Shown: positions 27,501-35,457, counted from the stretch's first letter. The stretch is 64,000 bases of DNA from Owenia fusiformis (GCA_903813345.2 CAIIXF020000009.1:34167259-34231258), one strand, 5' to 3'. Notes: generated by a model from the letters alone, not told the origin. A program made the numbers and translations.

Positions 27501-30500
27501 AATAGATTCGCTGCATCACAGAAATACATGTACACTGTGTATAAGTATCAAATGAGAACGCTAACACAAAGAACAAGTGAAGCTATTTAGTGAATACAAG
27601 TTGTATAGAATATTATTCGATAAAATAAAAAAAGACATTCGACAGATTGGGTAAAGGTTTGGTAAATTGTTTGTTTTATTTGGTATTTATGAAATATTCA
27701 ATGTACTGAATAAAGAAGCAGTTTAAGCACCATAGGTGACCTATTTCTCAGTTCTTATTTGATTTTTCAGGCTTCTTCCTCAATTACCCTCCATATGATT
27801 TTCCTCTACTCACCTCCTATATAGGGTGGGTATCTTATGCAGTACAATCAAGTTTGTTATATATTGGGTTAAATGTATCTGTAAATCATTCATACACTTT
27901 CGTGTTCATACCAAATTTTCAAAAAAAACAAAACAAATAAACTCACCCTCAATTCTTAGAAATGGACTGCAATAGAGTTGAAGGTCACTTCACAATAGAC
28001 TCTCCAAGTATCTAGGGGTGTAAGGACTGCTTGATACTAACTATTGAACTCATCCATAATCAATCAATAACTATGATAGGGAAGATAAAAACTTCACACT
28101 CACTGTTGTACACTGTTTACATTAATACAGAACATTGTAGTTAAAATGATGACCTTATCCTACAGAAATACTGTACTCCTGGTTAATTTCGCGAATTTTA
28201 AATTCGCAAATTTTGAGAAAACATGATTATGGTGCTATTAAATTTTCGTGAATTTCACTAAGTAATAGTAAGTACACTTACTACTATGTCATATTGGTCA
28301 ATGACACGCTGCACCTTAACCTCTATTACATCATAATTTAGGGGTTTATTTGATCTAATAAGCCACTGTAATATACATTATTATCCCATTTATCGCCTAA
28401 AACACTTGACAAACATTTTTCAAAACACGATATGCAATGGAATCCCAGGTAATAAAAAATTTCACAAATCCCTGGGATTTAATAGACAATTTCGCAAAGA
28501 TTAATTTTCGCGATTTTATCACAATCGCAAAAGCGCGAAACTAAATCGCACGCGAAAAATACCAGGAGTACAGTATTATCTCAGATAATTGAAGAGATGA
28601 CCTTGGTATGAGCATTGGCGGATATTATATTGATATATGTCTATTGTATAAAATGACAGAAATATAGATTGTGTTTCAAAGTATAATTGAAAGCCCATGG
28701 TGCAACATAGAAAGAATAGAGTAGAAAAAACAGGGAACTATTCACACTTTTCTACATTTTTTAATGTTTTCAGAGAAGAATAGGCCTATACATGAAATTA
28801 ATGATCCTTTTTGCACCACATCTTTAAAACCTAATAGAACCTATTTACATAGCCCCCACTGTGAAAAATTAACAAAAACAATACTTAACTATTTGTGCAA
28901 ATAAATAACCTTTAGTTAAAAAATAAGATTTTTTTGACTTAAAATTGAAGAATAATCCAGAAGTCAGAACTGCTGAACTTTTAGAAAATACTAATCTAGT
29001 TTTGTTTTATTCCAAATAATTTGCTTGCAAAATTCTCAGTTCAAATATCTCAGTAATTCATTTATGTAATCAGAAATAGTACTTTATGAACATTTATTCA
29101 GTTCCCTGTGACTTGTGCTGGAGTTTCTCTTGATCTAATACATACACATTTTTATCATAAAATGCAAAGAAATATGCTAAACACTACAAATCAGTTTGAA
29201 AAAACAATATGGCTGACATATGGTGCCATTCCCATATAACTGTTACCATTCTATATTAAACATACTCAATTCAATTTGTGAAAAGGGAACTAGGCCTATA
29301 TTTATACAAGCCATCTTTAGTTTCTCAGGTTTTTACTTAGTGAGTTTATTATGCGATGAATGAACAAAAAATCACTGAGATTTGCACTGGAGAGTCTATT
29401 CAAGTTCCCCTGAATGGAAATACCAATCTTTTCTTCAAGTTCATGTCTTTAATCACCTCTATCTACGAGGGGTGATCCAAAAGTCTTGGATGACCCGCTC
29501 TAACTTTGCTGTTTTCTAATATAATTACATGAAACTTTCAGATAATAAAGATCAACATCTTAACAACTTTGTGTATAAGTTTCAACAGAAAATAATATAT
29601 TTTAGCTAATTTTCTAAATATTTTTTGATATCGGGTCCCTACCACCGGAACGATATTTGGATATAGCAAATCATGTCACAACTGTTATAAGATGGCAAAT
29701 ACTGTAGGTGCAGGAGCACAACTTAACACCAGTCATGATATGAGAGAATATCCGATTTTCGATCTGAGTGTCATCTGCTATCATCATCTTCACATATTAA
29801 GACCTACTTTTCAACATATTTTCCACGAATTTGACCACATTTTTCACATCACTTTACCAATGAATGAAGACATTTATGAAACCACCATTGCTTATGTGAT
29901 ACAAATGCTGCTGGAGTGCCACTCTAAACCTCATCCAATGAGTAAAAACATTTTCTTTCAACCCTCCTTTCAAATTGGAGAAAAGGAAGAAAATCACATG
30001 GAGCCACATCTAGGCTGTATCGTGCATTTAGTAGCTGCTCAAGGTCAATAATAGTGAAAATATCTTGTAGTATTCTTTGTTCCACTTTGATTTCTGTCAT
30101 GTTCTACATTTCAGTAGCCATCTTGCAGCAAAAATGATACCAGAATGAAGGTTTATTGTCTGATGTCATTTTTTGTAGAATTTGACATATACGGCCATTA
30201 TCATATGTGACAATAATTAAAACACAATTAATTGGTTTCATAGTAACAAAGGAAGTAAACTAACATGGTTTAACATTCAAAATTCAAAAAAAGATAGTGG
30301 TCAAGACATGCAAAACACATGAAATGGCGGCAACATTTAAGGCTGAAAGTTGCCATGTGCGAATACCGTTCCGGGTGGCAGGGTCCCTATATTAAAAACT
30401 ATCTGGAAAACTACATAAATCACATCATTTCTCCATGAAATTAATACACAAAGTAGTTAGGTTTTTGGTCTTTATTATTGGAAAGGTTAAAGTAATTTTA

Positions 30501-30772
30501 TCAAAATTAGAGCAGGCCGTCCAAGACTTTTGGATCACCCCTCGTATTATTACACCTTAATAAACATGTATTTCATGTTGACTCCTCTGAAATCTGACAG
30601 TGTGCTTAACAAACATGTCTTTTGTGTATATTTCAGTGACACACTCCAAATGTACAGAGGTATCTCATCGATGCTGATGCATAGAAGTCTCAAAGCACCA
30701 ACGCTGGTTCTTGATGATATATCAAGTGATCCAGAGAATTCTGATCAAGATGGAGATGTACATGATTTCTAA
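3568..30772 (+). CDS. TEDC2: TEDC2 homologue (tubulin epsilon and delta complex protein 2), spliced, at least 11 exons
   Basis: Exons by GT/AG borders and unbroken phase: 3568 or 3582-3680, 3954-4051, 4606-4739, 5274-5956, 6255-6393, 6723-6830, about 7117-7195, 7534-7653, 9013-9108, 15350-15509, 30637-30772 (TAA 30770). If ATG 3568 is used the product is about 621 residues; human TEDC2 is about 430. The extra length is mainly exon 4 (227 codons, Ser/Lys/Pro-rich, probably disordered). Similarity to human TEDC2, recalled rather than searched, runs in order: N-terminal helix LLSVLSQCEAG, a helix LQALDTALLKAQRTRNKL, SYDKVSLLCGFEELF, YAMLEGLHLQL, LEALCLRRGVLERVL, and the C-terminal LQMYRGISSMLM. 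TEDC2 works with TEDC1 and delta/epsilon tubulin to stabilise centriolar triplet microtubules (family knowledge). Weak points: the acceptor-like TTCTTTTTTAG at 3571-3581 may mean a separate first exon upstream, and the 6393/6723 and 6830/7117 junctions have alternatives. Confidence 0.8.
4975..5090. repeat. Short inverted-repeat element in a TEDC2 intron
   Basis: GTAAAACCTTGAAATGTGAAC near the left side is mirrored by GTTCAGATTAGACAGGTTTTAC at the right. Resembles the small element at 45035-45190, which also carries GAACACCT blocks. Confidence 0.4.
5274..5956 (+). CDS. TEDC2: TEDC2 large disordered exon
   Basis: This 683-bp exon is preceded by TTGTGTTCTTTCAG and ends at a GTATGT donor, entering in phase 0 and leaving in phase 2. 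It encodes a basic, Ser/Lys/Gln/Pro-rich stretch with short repeats of SSS/KS type, then an acidic, Gln-rich part. No domain is visible, and it is much longer than the matching human linker. The open frame continues past the donor to 6050; that 31-residue extension would appear only if the intron were retained. Confidence 0.8.
8066..8181. repeat. Copy of a dispersed ~115-bp repeat (TGTCACCAC ... GCCATTTGTTACAGA family)
   Basis: Contains GTAACAAATGGCAGGTGGTG then TTTTGCATGTTAATGCC. Eight copies of the family lie in the window in both orientations (also 14755, 34486, 37078, 38707, 51984, 52640, 55740). Confidence 0.6.
8231..8990. mobile_element. TTAA-flanked MITE, ~760 bp
   Basis: Flanked by TTAA (8227-8230 and 8991-8994). 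The left end AGTCCCCGTCTAAAGTTTGA is inverted at the right as TTTAAACTTTACATGGGGCC. Interior is very AT-rich. A shorter relative is at 56474-56788. TTAA duplication is typical of piggyBac-type elements. Confidence 0.6.
9436..13952. mobile_element. 4.5-kb fold-back composite element, with arms repeated three times
   Basis: The ends TAGTATGGGAGCAAAGGTC and (inverted) TAGTGTGGGAGCAAAAGTCC match. Block order on the left is A (9470-9890), B (-10320), C (-10560), D (-11000). It is followed by inverted D'C'B'A' (11000-12480) and a second copy D''C''B''A'' (12480-13920). Shared landmarks are GGGCGCAGCC / GGCTGCGCCCC, GACGTCATAA, and GTTGCTATGGTAAC palindromes. A 200-bp fragment of the element at 28169-28575 is inserted in block D (about 10710-10915). 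No coding capacity was seen. It fills the intron between TEDC2 exons at 9108 and 15350. Confidence 0.8.
9560..9574. promoter_or_regulatory. X-box-like palindrome GTTGCTATGGTAACC
   Basis: Matches the consensus RFX binding palindrome (GTTGCCATGGCAAC type). Further copies of the same palindrome are at 9733, 10551, 11433, 11868, 12260, 12433, 13632 and 13805, with a weaker one at 13271. Binding is inferred from the motif only. Confidence 0.4.
13953..14350. mobile_element. ~400-bp element with 27-bp terminal inverted repeats and two internal direct repeats
   Basis: AAAAGGACGATTCTCGGTTT at the left is inverted at the right as AAACTGAGAATCGTCCTTTT. Inside, a ~170-bp unit (GAGCATTATCCCTG ... TTGGGTAATATTTCTA) occurs twice in the same direction. 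It abuts the 4.5-kb fold-back element. Confidence 0.65.
14755..14865. repeat. Copy of the dispersed ~115-bp repeat
   Basis: Contains CATCTGTAACAAATGACAGG, then TGGTGACATTTTGCAGG. Same orientation as the copy at 8066. Confidence 0.55.
15350..15509 (+). CDS. TEDC2: TEDC2 penultimate exon
   Basis: Acceptor CATTCTGGCAG and donor GTATGT delimit 160 bp that accept phase 1 from the exon at 9013-9108 and pass phase 2 to the exon at 30637. These are the only phases that keep both neighbours open. It encodes a helical segment containing YIEQLQYLHKSQIELAIL, like the leucine-rich helix near the C-terminus of human TEDC2. The 21-bp minisatellite starts at the donor itself. Open frames on the opposite strand here are shadows. 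Confidence 0.75.
15510..16215. repeat. 21-bp minisatellite, roughly 33 units
   Basis: The unit is CTATGTCTACATTCACATGAT with common substitutions (TTT for TTC, GTTCT for GATCT, GTCTGC, GTCAAC, TCCATG). Because 21 is divisible by three and the unit lacks stops in several frames, long ORFs appear on both strands (297 codons plus, 287 minus). They encode heptads such as LCLHSHD and HVNVDID and are most likely shadows. The array starts at the donor of the TEDC2 exon ending at 15509. Confidence 0.9.
16740..17885. mobile_element. Repeat element with YY1-like ATGGCGGCCAT blocks and GGACGGACGG end (copy 1)
   Basis: The left end contains GTAGCGAATCCCATCGAAC and the right end TTCGTTCGATGGGATAATAA, a short inverted pair. 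Inside, a unit of about 125-155 bp repeats about five times (CTTCTACCAAAAGTGTCATT ... CCAAATATGAACAAAATCGC ... TTATAGTAAAATACG), joined by AAAATGGCGGCCATTTT. Other copies: 33140-33600 (reverse), 43697-44787, 62490-63502. Confidence 0.7.
18673..18801 (-). other. 3'UTR of the TRIM-ZZ gene with candidate poly(A) signal
   Basis: On the minus strand, AATAAA occurs about 125 bases after the stop codon (forward TTTATT near 18675). No better signal was seen nearby. Confidence 0.35.
18802..24805 (-). CDS. TRIM-like RING/B-box/coiled-coil protein with C-terminal ZZ zinc finger and RG-rich tail, 6 coding exons
   Basis: Coding exons: 24805-24380, 23945-23805, 23586-23259, 22334-22240, 21812-21587, 19466-18802. 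All borders are GT/AG and all phases agree (1881 nt, 626 residues). RING C3HC4: Cys14, 17, 29, His31, Cys34, 37, 53, 56. B-box 1 is at about 103-140 (CDIC, CIEC, CQSC) and B-box 2 at about 164-203 (CSKH, CQVC, HASH). A coiled coil of B-box C-terminal type covers about 204-300. An acidic linker covers about 350-405. A ZZ finger at about 417-460 has Cys420/423/434/437/443/446 and His453/456, resembling the ZZ of SQSTM1/p62. The rest is RGG/GG/PGG repeats ending in a KKKKQNKKGG tail. RING plus B-boxes predict a ubiquitin E3 ligase; substrate and location are unknown. The gene lies wholly inside the last TEDC2 intron on the other strand. Confidence 0.85.
20362..20864. mobile_element. TACTGTA-type MITE carrying a 60-codon ORF
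   Basis: The ends TACTATATTCCGGGTAA and (inverted) TACTGAACTCCGGGTAAATT match. The interior has many CGCGAAAT blocks near the ends. The plus-strand ORF 20550-20732 ends KCPKHGKYKHYSDSERDKIA, like a short N-terminal domain of some eukaryotic transposon proteins (recalled, not searched). Lies in the TRIM-ZZ intron 21587-19466. Confidence 0.6.
22405..23005. mobile_element. 600-bp TTAA-flanked fold-back element (copy 1)
   Basis: TTAA precedes AGGAACATTCCTTGCCAGA, and GGTCTGGCAAGGAATACCCC precedes TTAA. The two halves are imperfect inverted copies (TCGACTCTCACC / GAGAGTCGATGACATCACTT). A near-identical copy in inverse orientation is at 49061-49660. Lies between TRIM-ZZ exons 3 and 4. Confidence 0.75.
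24806..24895 (-). other. 5'UTR part of the start-codon exon of the TRIM-ZZ gene
   Basis: On the minus strand a polypyrimidine tract and AG (GTTTCTTTTATTCAG) end just before 24895, followed by 90 bp to the ATG at 24805. This implies at least one non-coding exon further upstream. Confidence 0.5.
25183..25660. repeat. Dispersed repeat shared with 49738-50060
   Basis: On the minus strand TGTCTTTCCGAACCTTGTTG, GAACAAAATAGC and, further along, the block near TATCGATATGGAGAACTGAA recur on the plus strand at 49738-50060. An 84-codon ORF here and an 81-codon ORF there are not homologous in frame, so coding is unlikely. Confidence 0.45.
26893..27734. mobile_element. ~840-bp MITE rich in ATTCG / TTACCGAA, with two CACGTG boxes
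   Basis: The ends share TATGG and GCTTCTTTATTCA in inverted orientation. The interior holds many ATTCGGTA/TTTACCGAA blocks. Two E-boxes (27303-27308, and TCACGTGAC at 27361-27369) lie in its centre. A 62-codon ORF overlaps it and has no recognisable feature. Confidence 0.5.
27947..28110 (-). other. Possible non-coding first exon of the TRIM-ZZ gene
   Basis: A good donor (GAGG/GTGAGT) reads leftward at 27947. It is the best donor I saw upstream of the 24895 acceptor. The start is not determinable and the link is an inference. Confidence 0.25.
28169..28575. mobile_element. TACTGTA-type MITE, 407 bp
   Basis: TACTGTACTCCTGGTTAATT at the left and its inverse (TACTGTACTCCTGGTATTTT) at the right. 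The interior has AATTTCGCGAA blocks. A partial copy sits at about 10710-10915 inside the fold-back composite. Confidence 0.65.
29466..30544 (-). mobile_element. Mariner-family element, degenerate
   Basis: Ends CGAGGGGTGATCCAAAAGTC and (inverted) the same, each next to TA (29464-29465, 30545-30546), as for mariner elements. Inverted repeats extend about 190 bp with further matches around CCCTACCACCGGAACG. On the minus strand, a fragment near 30040-29960 reads YSLDVAPCDF, resembling the YSPDLAPCDF catalytic motif of mariner transposases, then RGKYVEK. Stops and frameshifts show the transposase is dead. The 119-codon plus-strand ORF is a shadow. Confidence 0.75.
30637..30772 (+). CDS. TEDC2: TEDC2 last coding exon
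   Basis: Acceptor TGTGTATATTTCAG precedes 136 bp ending in TAA. Joined to the exon at 15350-15509 it restores a Ser codon and reads LQMYRGISSMLMHRSLKAP, then an acidic tail ending DQDGDVHDF. This resembles the C-terminus of human TEDC2 (a helix, then a short acidic end). It lies 15.1 kb from the previous exon and only 92 bp after a mariner relic. A possible 3'UTR intron (about 30867-31288, TTAAAG/GTAAAT to TCTTTTCAG) was noted but not proven. Confidence 0.72.
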
Positions 30773-30984
30773 TCCAGTATCCATTTGAGACTAGGTCTGG
30801 ATGATTGGTGTCCACCAAGTGCAGGGATCAACAGCTAATATTCCGTTCCTCCAAGCTGTTTAAAGGTAAATAATATTTGACTTCTAAATTTCTTGACTTA
30901 TTGTTTTCCTACAGTCATTTCAAATTTTACTTATAAGAATGTATTCACTATTTATGAGTTAGAGACGTCTCTAGAGTGTTCAAT

Positions 30985-31255
30985 TTAGTAAATAAGGTAT
31001 TTGGTAGAGAGGCTGTTTCATAGAGAATGTGTTCAGGAGAGGATGTGTTCAGGATAAAAGGTGTTAAGTAGAAGGATGTTCTGTATTTATGAGTATTTCG
31101 TTGAGAGCCTGTTCATTGGAAAGGGTGTTCAGTTAGTATGGTGTTCAGTAGAGAGGGTGTTCATTAGACAGGATGTTCAGTGGAAGGCATTTAGAGAAAT
31201 GCATTAGATATAAAAAGAGTCTTGTAGGGTTATCTGTAGAAAGCGTGTTCAATGG
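30985..31255. repeat. Degenerate tandem repeat, GTTCAG/TAGAGAG units
   Basis: Loose repeats of about 16-20 bp built on GGTGTTCAGTAGAGAGG. Lies downstream of the TEDC2 stop codon, perhaps in a 3'UTR intron. Confidence 0.45.
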
Positions 31256-31783
31256 GGGATATAATATCATATTTTTTGTCTTTTCAGGTGCATGATGACA
31301 TTGTGCAGTTTACAAATATACATTACAGGATGAGAATGAGAATGTCTCACACATTTTCATCATAAGATATAAGAATGAATCATTTCAGAAACATTAACTG
31401 AATGCAAATAGATAGGAATAAGGAGTATCTTCTAGTATGCTCTCACCTCTTGATATGGACTTTGCAAGTACATTGCAAACATTATTGATATTGACAGTTG
31501 CCATGAAACAGTCTGATTGACCATTATAGGTGAATAGATACATTTTATTCCATAATAACATGTTTTCCCTGGGAAAATAACAGGGAGTAAAATTGATATT
31601 CAAAAAATCCCGTATCAGCCAAATTCCCTTATCATATCCTGTATTGGATCCCGTATCAGAACTAAGTTGTAAATGTCATTCGATAAATTAGATTGTGTCA
31701 TTTAATGCCACTATCATTGGTTGACGACATACAAAACAAGTTTCAGAAAAATATTATGGAATAAATAGGTTATTGACGGCCGT

Positions 31784-31924
31784 GATGGAATATGAATTTT
31801 TCCTCGAGAAAATATGATATTGGCCTCGGAAAATATCATATTTACACTTGGGCTGTTGCCCTCGGTCAATATGATATTTTCCTTGGTCAATATCATATTT
31901 TCCCTCGAAATAAAATTCATATTC
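31784..31924. repeat. 140-bp palindrome (hairpin family member)
   Basis: GGAATATGAATTTTTCCTCG at the left is mirrored by CGAAATAAAATTCATATTCC at the right, with ATATGATATT / AATATCATAT in the stem. Confidence 0.6.
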
Positions 31925-31951
31925 CATCTCTCCCATTAAATAACCTCTATG

Positions 31952-32461
31952 TACTGTAGACTGGGTTAATTTGGCGCTCCTTATTTTGGCGATTTTGTCA
32001 TTTTTGGCATATTGGCTGCTATTTAATTTGGCGGATATGCAAAAAATGTTATTGCTATGTTAAACTATGTTAAACGCGCTGTTTGCGAATTACCATGTAA
32101 ATGGGCATGTTTGGGTATGTTCATTTTTTTTTCTTTTGAGGACCACTGGCGATATTCACCACATTTGTACATTTTTGTGAGATCATCCTTTACATTTTGC
32201 ACCTCGATCGATGCTGCTACTATACCGCGCTTTTCCTTTCTAGTTTTTCCCTGAGTATTATTGAGTGACTGACCAGTTCTGAGCCACTTTATGAGAGACA
32301 TTTTTCATATTTTTGGAAAAAACTAAACCGGAAGTGACCTAAATACACTGGACGAAATACCCTAGATAATTCCCGGGGATTCATTCTAAATTTTGGCGAA
32401 GATTTATATTGGCGAATTTTTTTATTTCGCCAAATTCGCCAAATTAACCCAATCTACAGTA
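31952..32461. mobile_element. TACTGTA-type MITE carrying a 78-codon ORF on the minus strand
   Basis: TACTGTAGACTGGGTTAATT with GGCG is matched at the right end by its inverse with one difference. The minus-strand ORF 32301-32065 includes KCGEYRQWSSKEKKMNI, then HGNSQTARL, resembling the ORF of the element at 20362-20864. Confidence 0.65.
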
Positions 32462-33030
32462 TTCAAATTGAAGGCATTTCAGAGTAGATCACAAATATTA
32501 TAGGCCTACAACTCAATACATTCCAAAACATTCATTTTGGTGATTATTTGATTTTTTGGGGTTTTCCACTCTGTGCAGTTATTGTTTTCCAGTCATCATG
32601 ATTGTTTTAAAATTTACAAAAATGTTTATTAAAAGAGGTATCAGATCTACCAAAGAGTGATCAGCGACAAAAATTGTCTCAATTTTAGAATATTTTTGGC
32701 TAAACGTATCATTCCTTGTCGTCACGTCTATTTTCTAAGTATCCCCAGAGTGTATACTTTATTTGAGGAAAACTATAGATTTTTACAATAATGCATTTAT
32801 TTTTCTATTGGCAAAATATGGTTACTATATTTTATCATTTGGGAGAATTTCAACATTTTTTACCAATTTTTGCACTTAAAAACTTTAACAACTTTTCAAA
32901 TTGATAACATATTGTGGATCTTTTGGGAGATGTTATTTTTCAGATTTTCAGGAATACACATTGGTAGGTCAACTGTACATGTTTTTTGCAATTGTGTCAC
33001 TCCGTATTTAATTCTGCCTTCAATTTGAAT
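32461..33030. repeat. 570-bp unit bounded by a perfect 16-bp inverted repeat
   Basis: ATTCAAATTGAAGGCA (32461-32476) is exactly inverted at 33015-33030. Interior AT-rich without ORFs. It directly abuts the preceding MITE. Confidence 0.45.
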
Positions 33031-33139
33031 AGAATGTAGAAATGTAACAATTTTATACATAAAGTCTCTACACTTTACAGACTTTGTATTATAATTATAA
33101 AGAGACTTTATGGAGACCCTGTATATTTGTATTGCACAT

Positions 33140-33600
33140 GTATTGTATTATCATCCCACTGAACGAAGTTTGCTTTCAGCTGAATTTCAAAATGGCTGCC
33201 ATTTTTCATGAAAATGGTAATCTTTGATAACTCAAATACCATTCCACGGATTTACTTCAAATTTTATATCCTGATGCCTAAATTTTCAAGGTGGCTGCTA
33301 TATCGAAATCTCCGCCATTTCCCTCTAAACCTGTAATCCTTGATAACTCAAGTACCAGTTGACGGATTTGGATTTAATTGTATATGCTGATGCCTTGGGA
33401 CATAGGAGCTCTGCTAAAGAAGAAATCTAAAGATGACAGCTGAATTTCAAAATGGCAACCATGTTTCATAAAAACATAATCTTTGATAATTCAAATACCA
33501 GCGGATGGATGTGGCTCAATTTTATATGGCAGCTATTTATCAAAACATGTTTTGTTCGGTGGGATTTGCTAATTCGTGGAGTTGCTGTTTTTCTAGTTTA
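33140..33600. mobile_element. ATGGCGGCCAT-type repeat element, reverse copy
   Basis: Begins ATCCCACTGAACGAAGTTTG and ends GTTCGGTGGGATTTGCTAA, then GAGTTGCTGTTTTTCTAG, the inverse of the left end at 43697. Contains ATTTCAAAATGGCTGCCAT and GATAACTCAAATACC repeats. Confidence 0.55.
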
Positions 33601-34270
33601 ATACAGGATGGTGGCTATTTCGCCAACTTTTATCTTGTGTAAATGTATTTATAACATGTACATAATACATATCTTCAATGGATATGCAATATGGGTAGAG
33701 CACAAAATCTGCAATTTGTGGAAATAAAACACATTTATTAGTGGGGCAAAACTAATTATGTTACTGAACTTACTGTGATCCATCTAAGATATTGAGCTTG
33801 ATGAAATTGATAATAGCCTATAGGTGATTTCATATTTTGGTGCCTACTATTTAATGTTTATCTGTATTTTGCTCAATATTTCAAGTCACTTTATGTTATG
33901 ATTAAACTACTATGTGCTGTTGTTTCAAGGCAAACCAATCATAAATGGAATAATTTTTACTGTCATGTTATTATATTGTATGCAAATATAAATTTTTTAT
34001 TACATAAGATTGATTTTCTGTTATTGGTGTGTGCTATGTGAAGTCTCCCTTTTACCAACTCTGTAGACTGACTACCTTCACTCAAAACTCAGCATCATTA
34101 ACCCGTTGGTGAGGGTTTCAAATATATTGACTGGGCTCATTGTCATATCTTATGCTAATTGGCATATTCTGTGTCTAATGTCAGGGACCAGATCAACACC
34201 AAAGAGGGCAAAATATGACTTACATATTTGAGGTTCTCAAGAGCTCTAGGTCACTTAATTGTACTTAGGA

Positions 34271-34296
34271 AAGGTCAAGGTCACACAAAAGGTCAA
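34271..34296 (+). promoter_or_regulatory. Cluster of AGGTCA nuclear-receptor half-sites
   Basis: AAAGGTCAAGGTCACACAAA followed by AGGTCAAA gives a DR0 pair (AGGTCAAGGTCA) and a third half-site. TCAAGGTCA also fits ERR/SF-1 type sites. More AGGTCA occurs within 150 bp. Function not shown. Confidence 0.25.
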
Positions 34297-34485
34297 ATAT
34301 GGGTTTTGCACTTGGGCTATATGAAAACTAGAATGAATATTCCAGTGTTTATTTTGCATCTGAAAGGTCAAATGTGAAGATGTACAGTTTATATTGAGGC
34401 TACTCAAAAATGTGCCAAAATATTAAGGTCATGGAAGGTTTATATCATATTCATAGAACAATGTCACCTTGGAAGTGAAGTGAGG

Positions 34486-34602
34486 TTTTTATGTCACCAC
34501 TACAAGTGTTGACATGTTTCTTTATTAATTTGTGGACGGTGTTAGACATATGGCACTCAGGATCTGTAACAAATGGCAGGTGCTGACACTGCATGTTAAT
34601 GC
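34486..34602. repeat. Copy of the dispersed ~115-bp repeat
   Basis: ATGTCACCACTACAAGTGTT starts it; AACAAATGGCAGGTGCTGAC and GCATGTTAATGC end it. One of the more complete copies. Confidence 0.55.
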
Positions 34603-34605
34603 AGT

Positions 34606-34795
34606 GATTTCCCCAGCATTAAAGCAAGCAGGCACAGCACCCACCTGAGATCTTAAAAAACTTGGCTTGCACCAACCTGAAAATTCATTTGCACCCACTT
34701 GAAAAAATGAGAAAAATCATGAAAAATGGGCATGTTTTGGCCTGAATTGTGAAAAAGATAATTTTGTAACCGCTTGAGAAAAATTCTGTGTATAT
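34606..34795. repeat. Repeat pair with 53969-54175 (GCACCCACCTGAGAT family)
   Basis: Shared blocks in the same orientation: GGCATTAAAGCAAG, CAGCACCCACCTGAGAT, GCACCCACTTGAAAAA and CATGAAAAATGGGCAT. No conserved ORF between copies. Confidence 0.55.
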
Positions 34796-34816
34796 TCAAA
34801 AGCAACAAAATACGAG

Positions 34817-35457
34817 GCATTACACTATTCTCCAGGGCGTCAAATAAGTCTGTTCTCCCCCCTTAACTTTTTTAATTTAGAAATAACATAGGGTTATTGT
34901 ATATCATCTTAAAGGGAATTCAATTTGCTGATCACACACCAAATTTTAGGGTGATTGGTTGAATTCAAAAGTTTTTAGAGTATTTGTAGTGATTTCCATA
35001 TTTCACATTTTTAATAATTTGTATAATTCCCCCAAGCAGCTCGGACAGTCTTAATCCTACAAGGATACGGTTCTAAAATGTTCACAAACAGGGATGTTGC
35101 ACTTTCCAGGCTTTTAAGAGCTTTCTTGATATGTTTGAGCAACATTTCATGGCTATGGAGTTTCTCCTCTGGTTGATCTTTAATTAATTTTTCGACCCTG
35201 TCCTTCATAATTGCAGTATTAACTTTTCACCGTTCATTCACTATCCTGGTAATTTTACTTGTTTTGACGCAATCAATGGTCAACTACAGCCTTACAAGAA
35301 ATATTGGAGCAATTTTATTAGGAAGAGTTTGTTATTGATTTTTAAAGGGTGATCAGCATTTTTCATGAGCTTTAAAATGATATATGGGAAAGTATAATAA
35401 ATTTAAGAATAAAAAAGTTAAGGGGGGAGAACAGACTTATTTGACTCCCTGTAATGC
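34817..35457. mobile_element. 640-bp TIR element with a 65-codon ORF on the minus strand
   Basis: The right end inverted reads GCATTACAGGGAGTCAAATA, then AGTCTGTTCTCCCCCCTTAA. The left end is the same except for extra bases after GCATTACA and one substitution. The ORF 35208-35011 (MKDRVEKLIKDQPEEKLHSH start, helical, Lys/Glu-rich) has no recognised domain. Transposition class not assigned. Confidence 0.6.
35011..35208 (-). CDS. Small helical ORF inside a TIR element, function unknown
   Basis: 65 codons, Lys/Glu/Leu-rich in the first two thirds, ending TVRAAWGNYTNY. Its codon use looks more protein-like than the surrounding AT-rich DNA, but there is no family match I can name. It could be a captured host exon or a remnant of the parental element's protein. 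Confidence 0.25.
   Translation of the reverse strand: MKDRVEKLIKDQPEEKLHSHEMLLKHIKKALKSLESATSLFVNILEPYPCRIKTVRAAWGNYTNY

Noticed and set aside
29692-30051. 119-codon plus-strand ORF
   Set aside because: Antisense shadow of the decayed mariner transposase.
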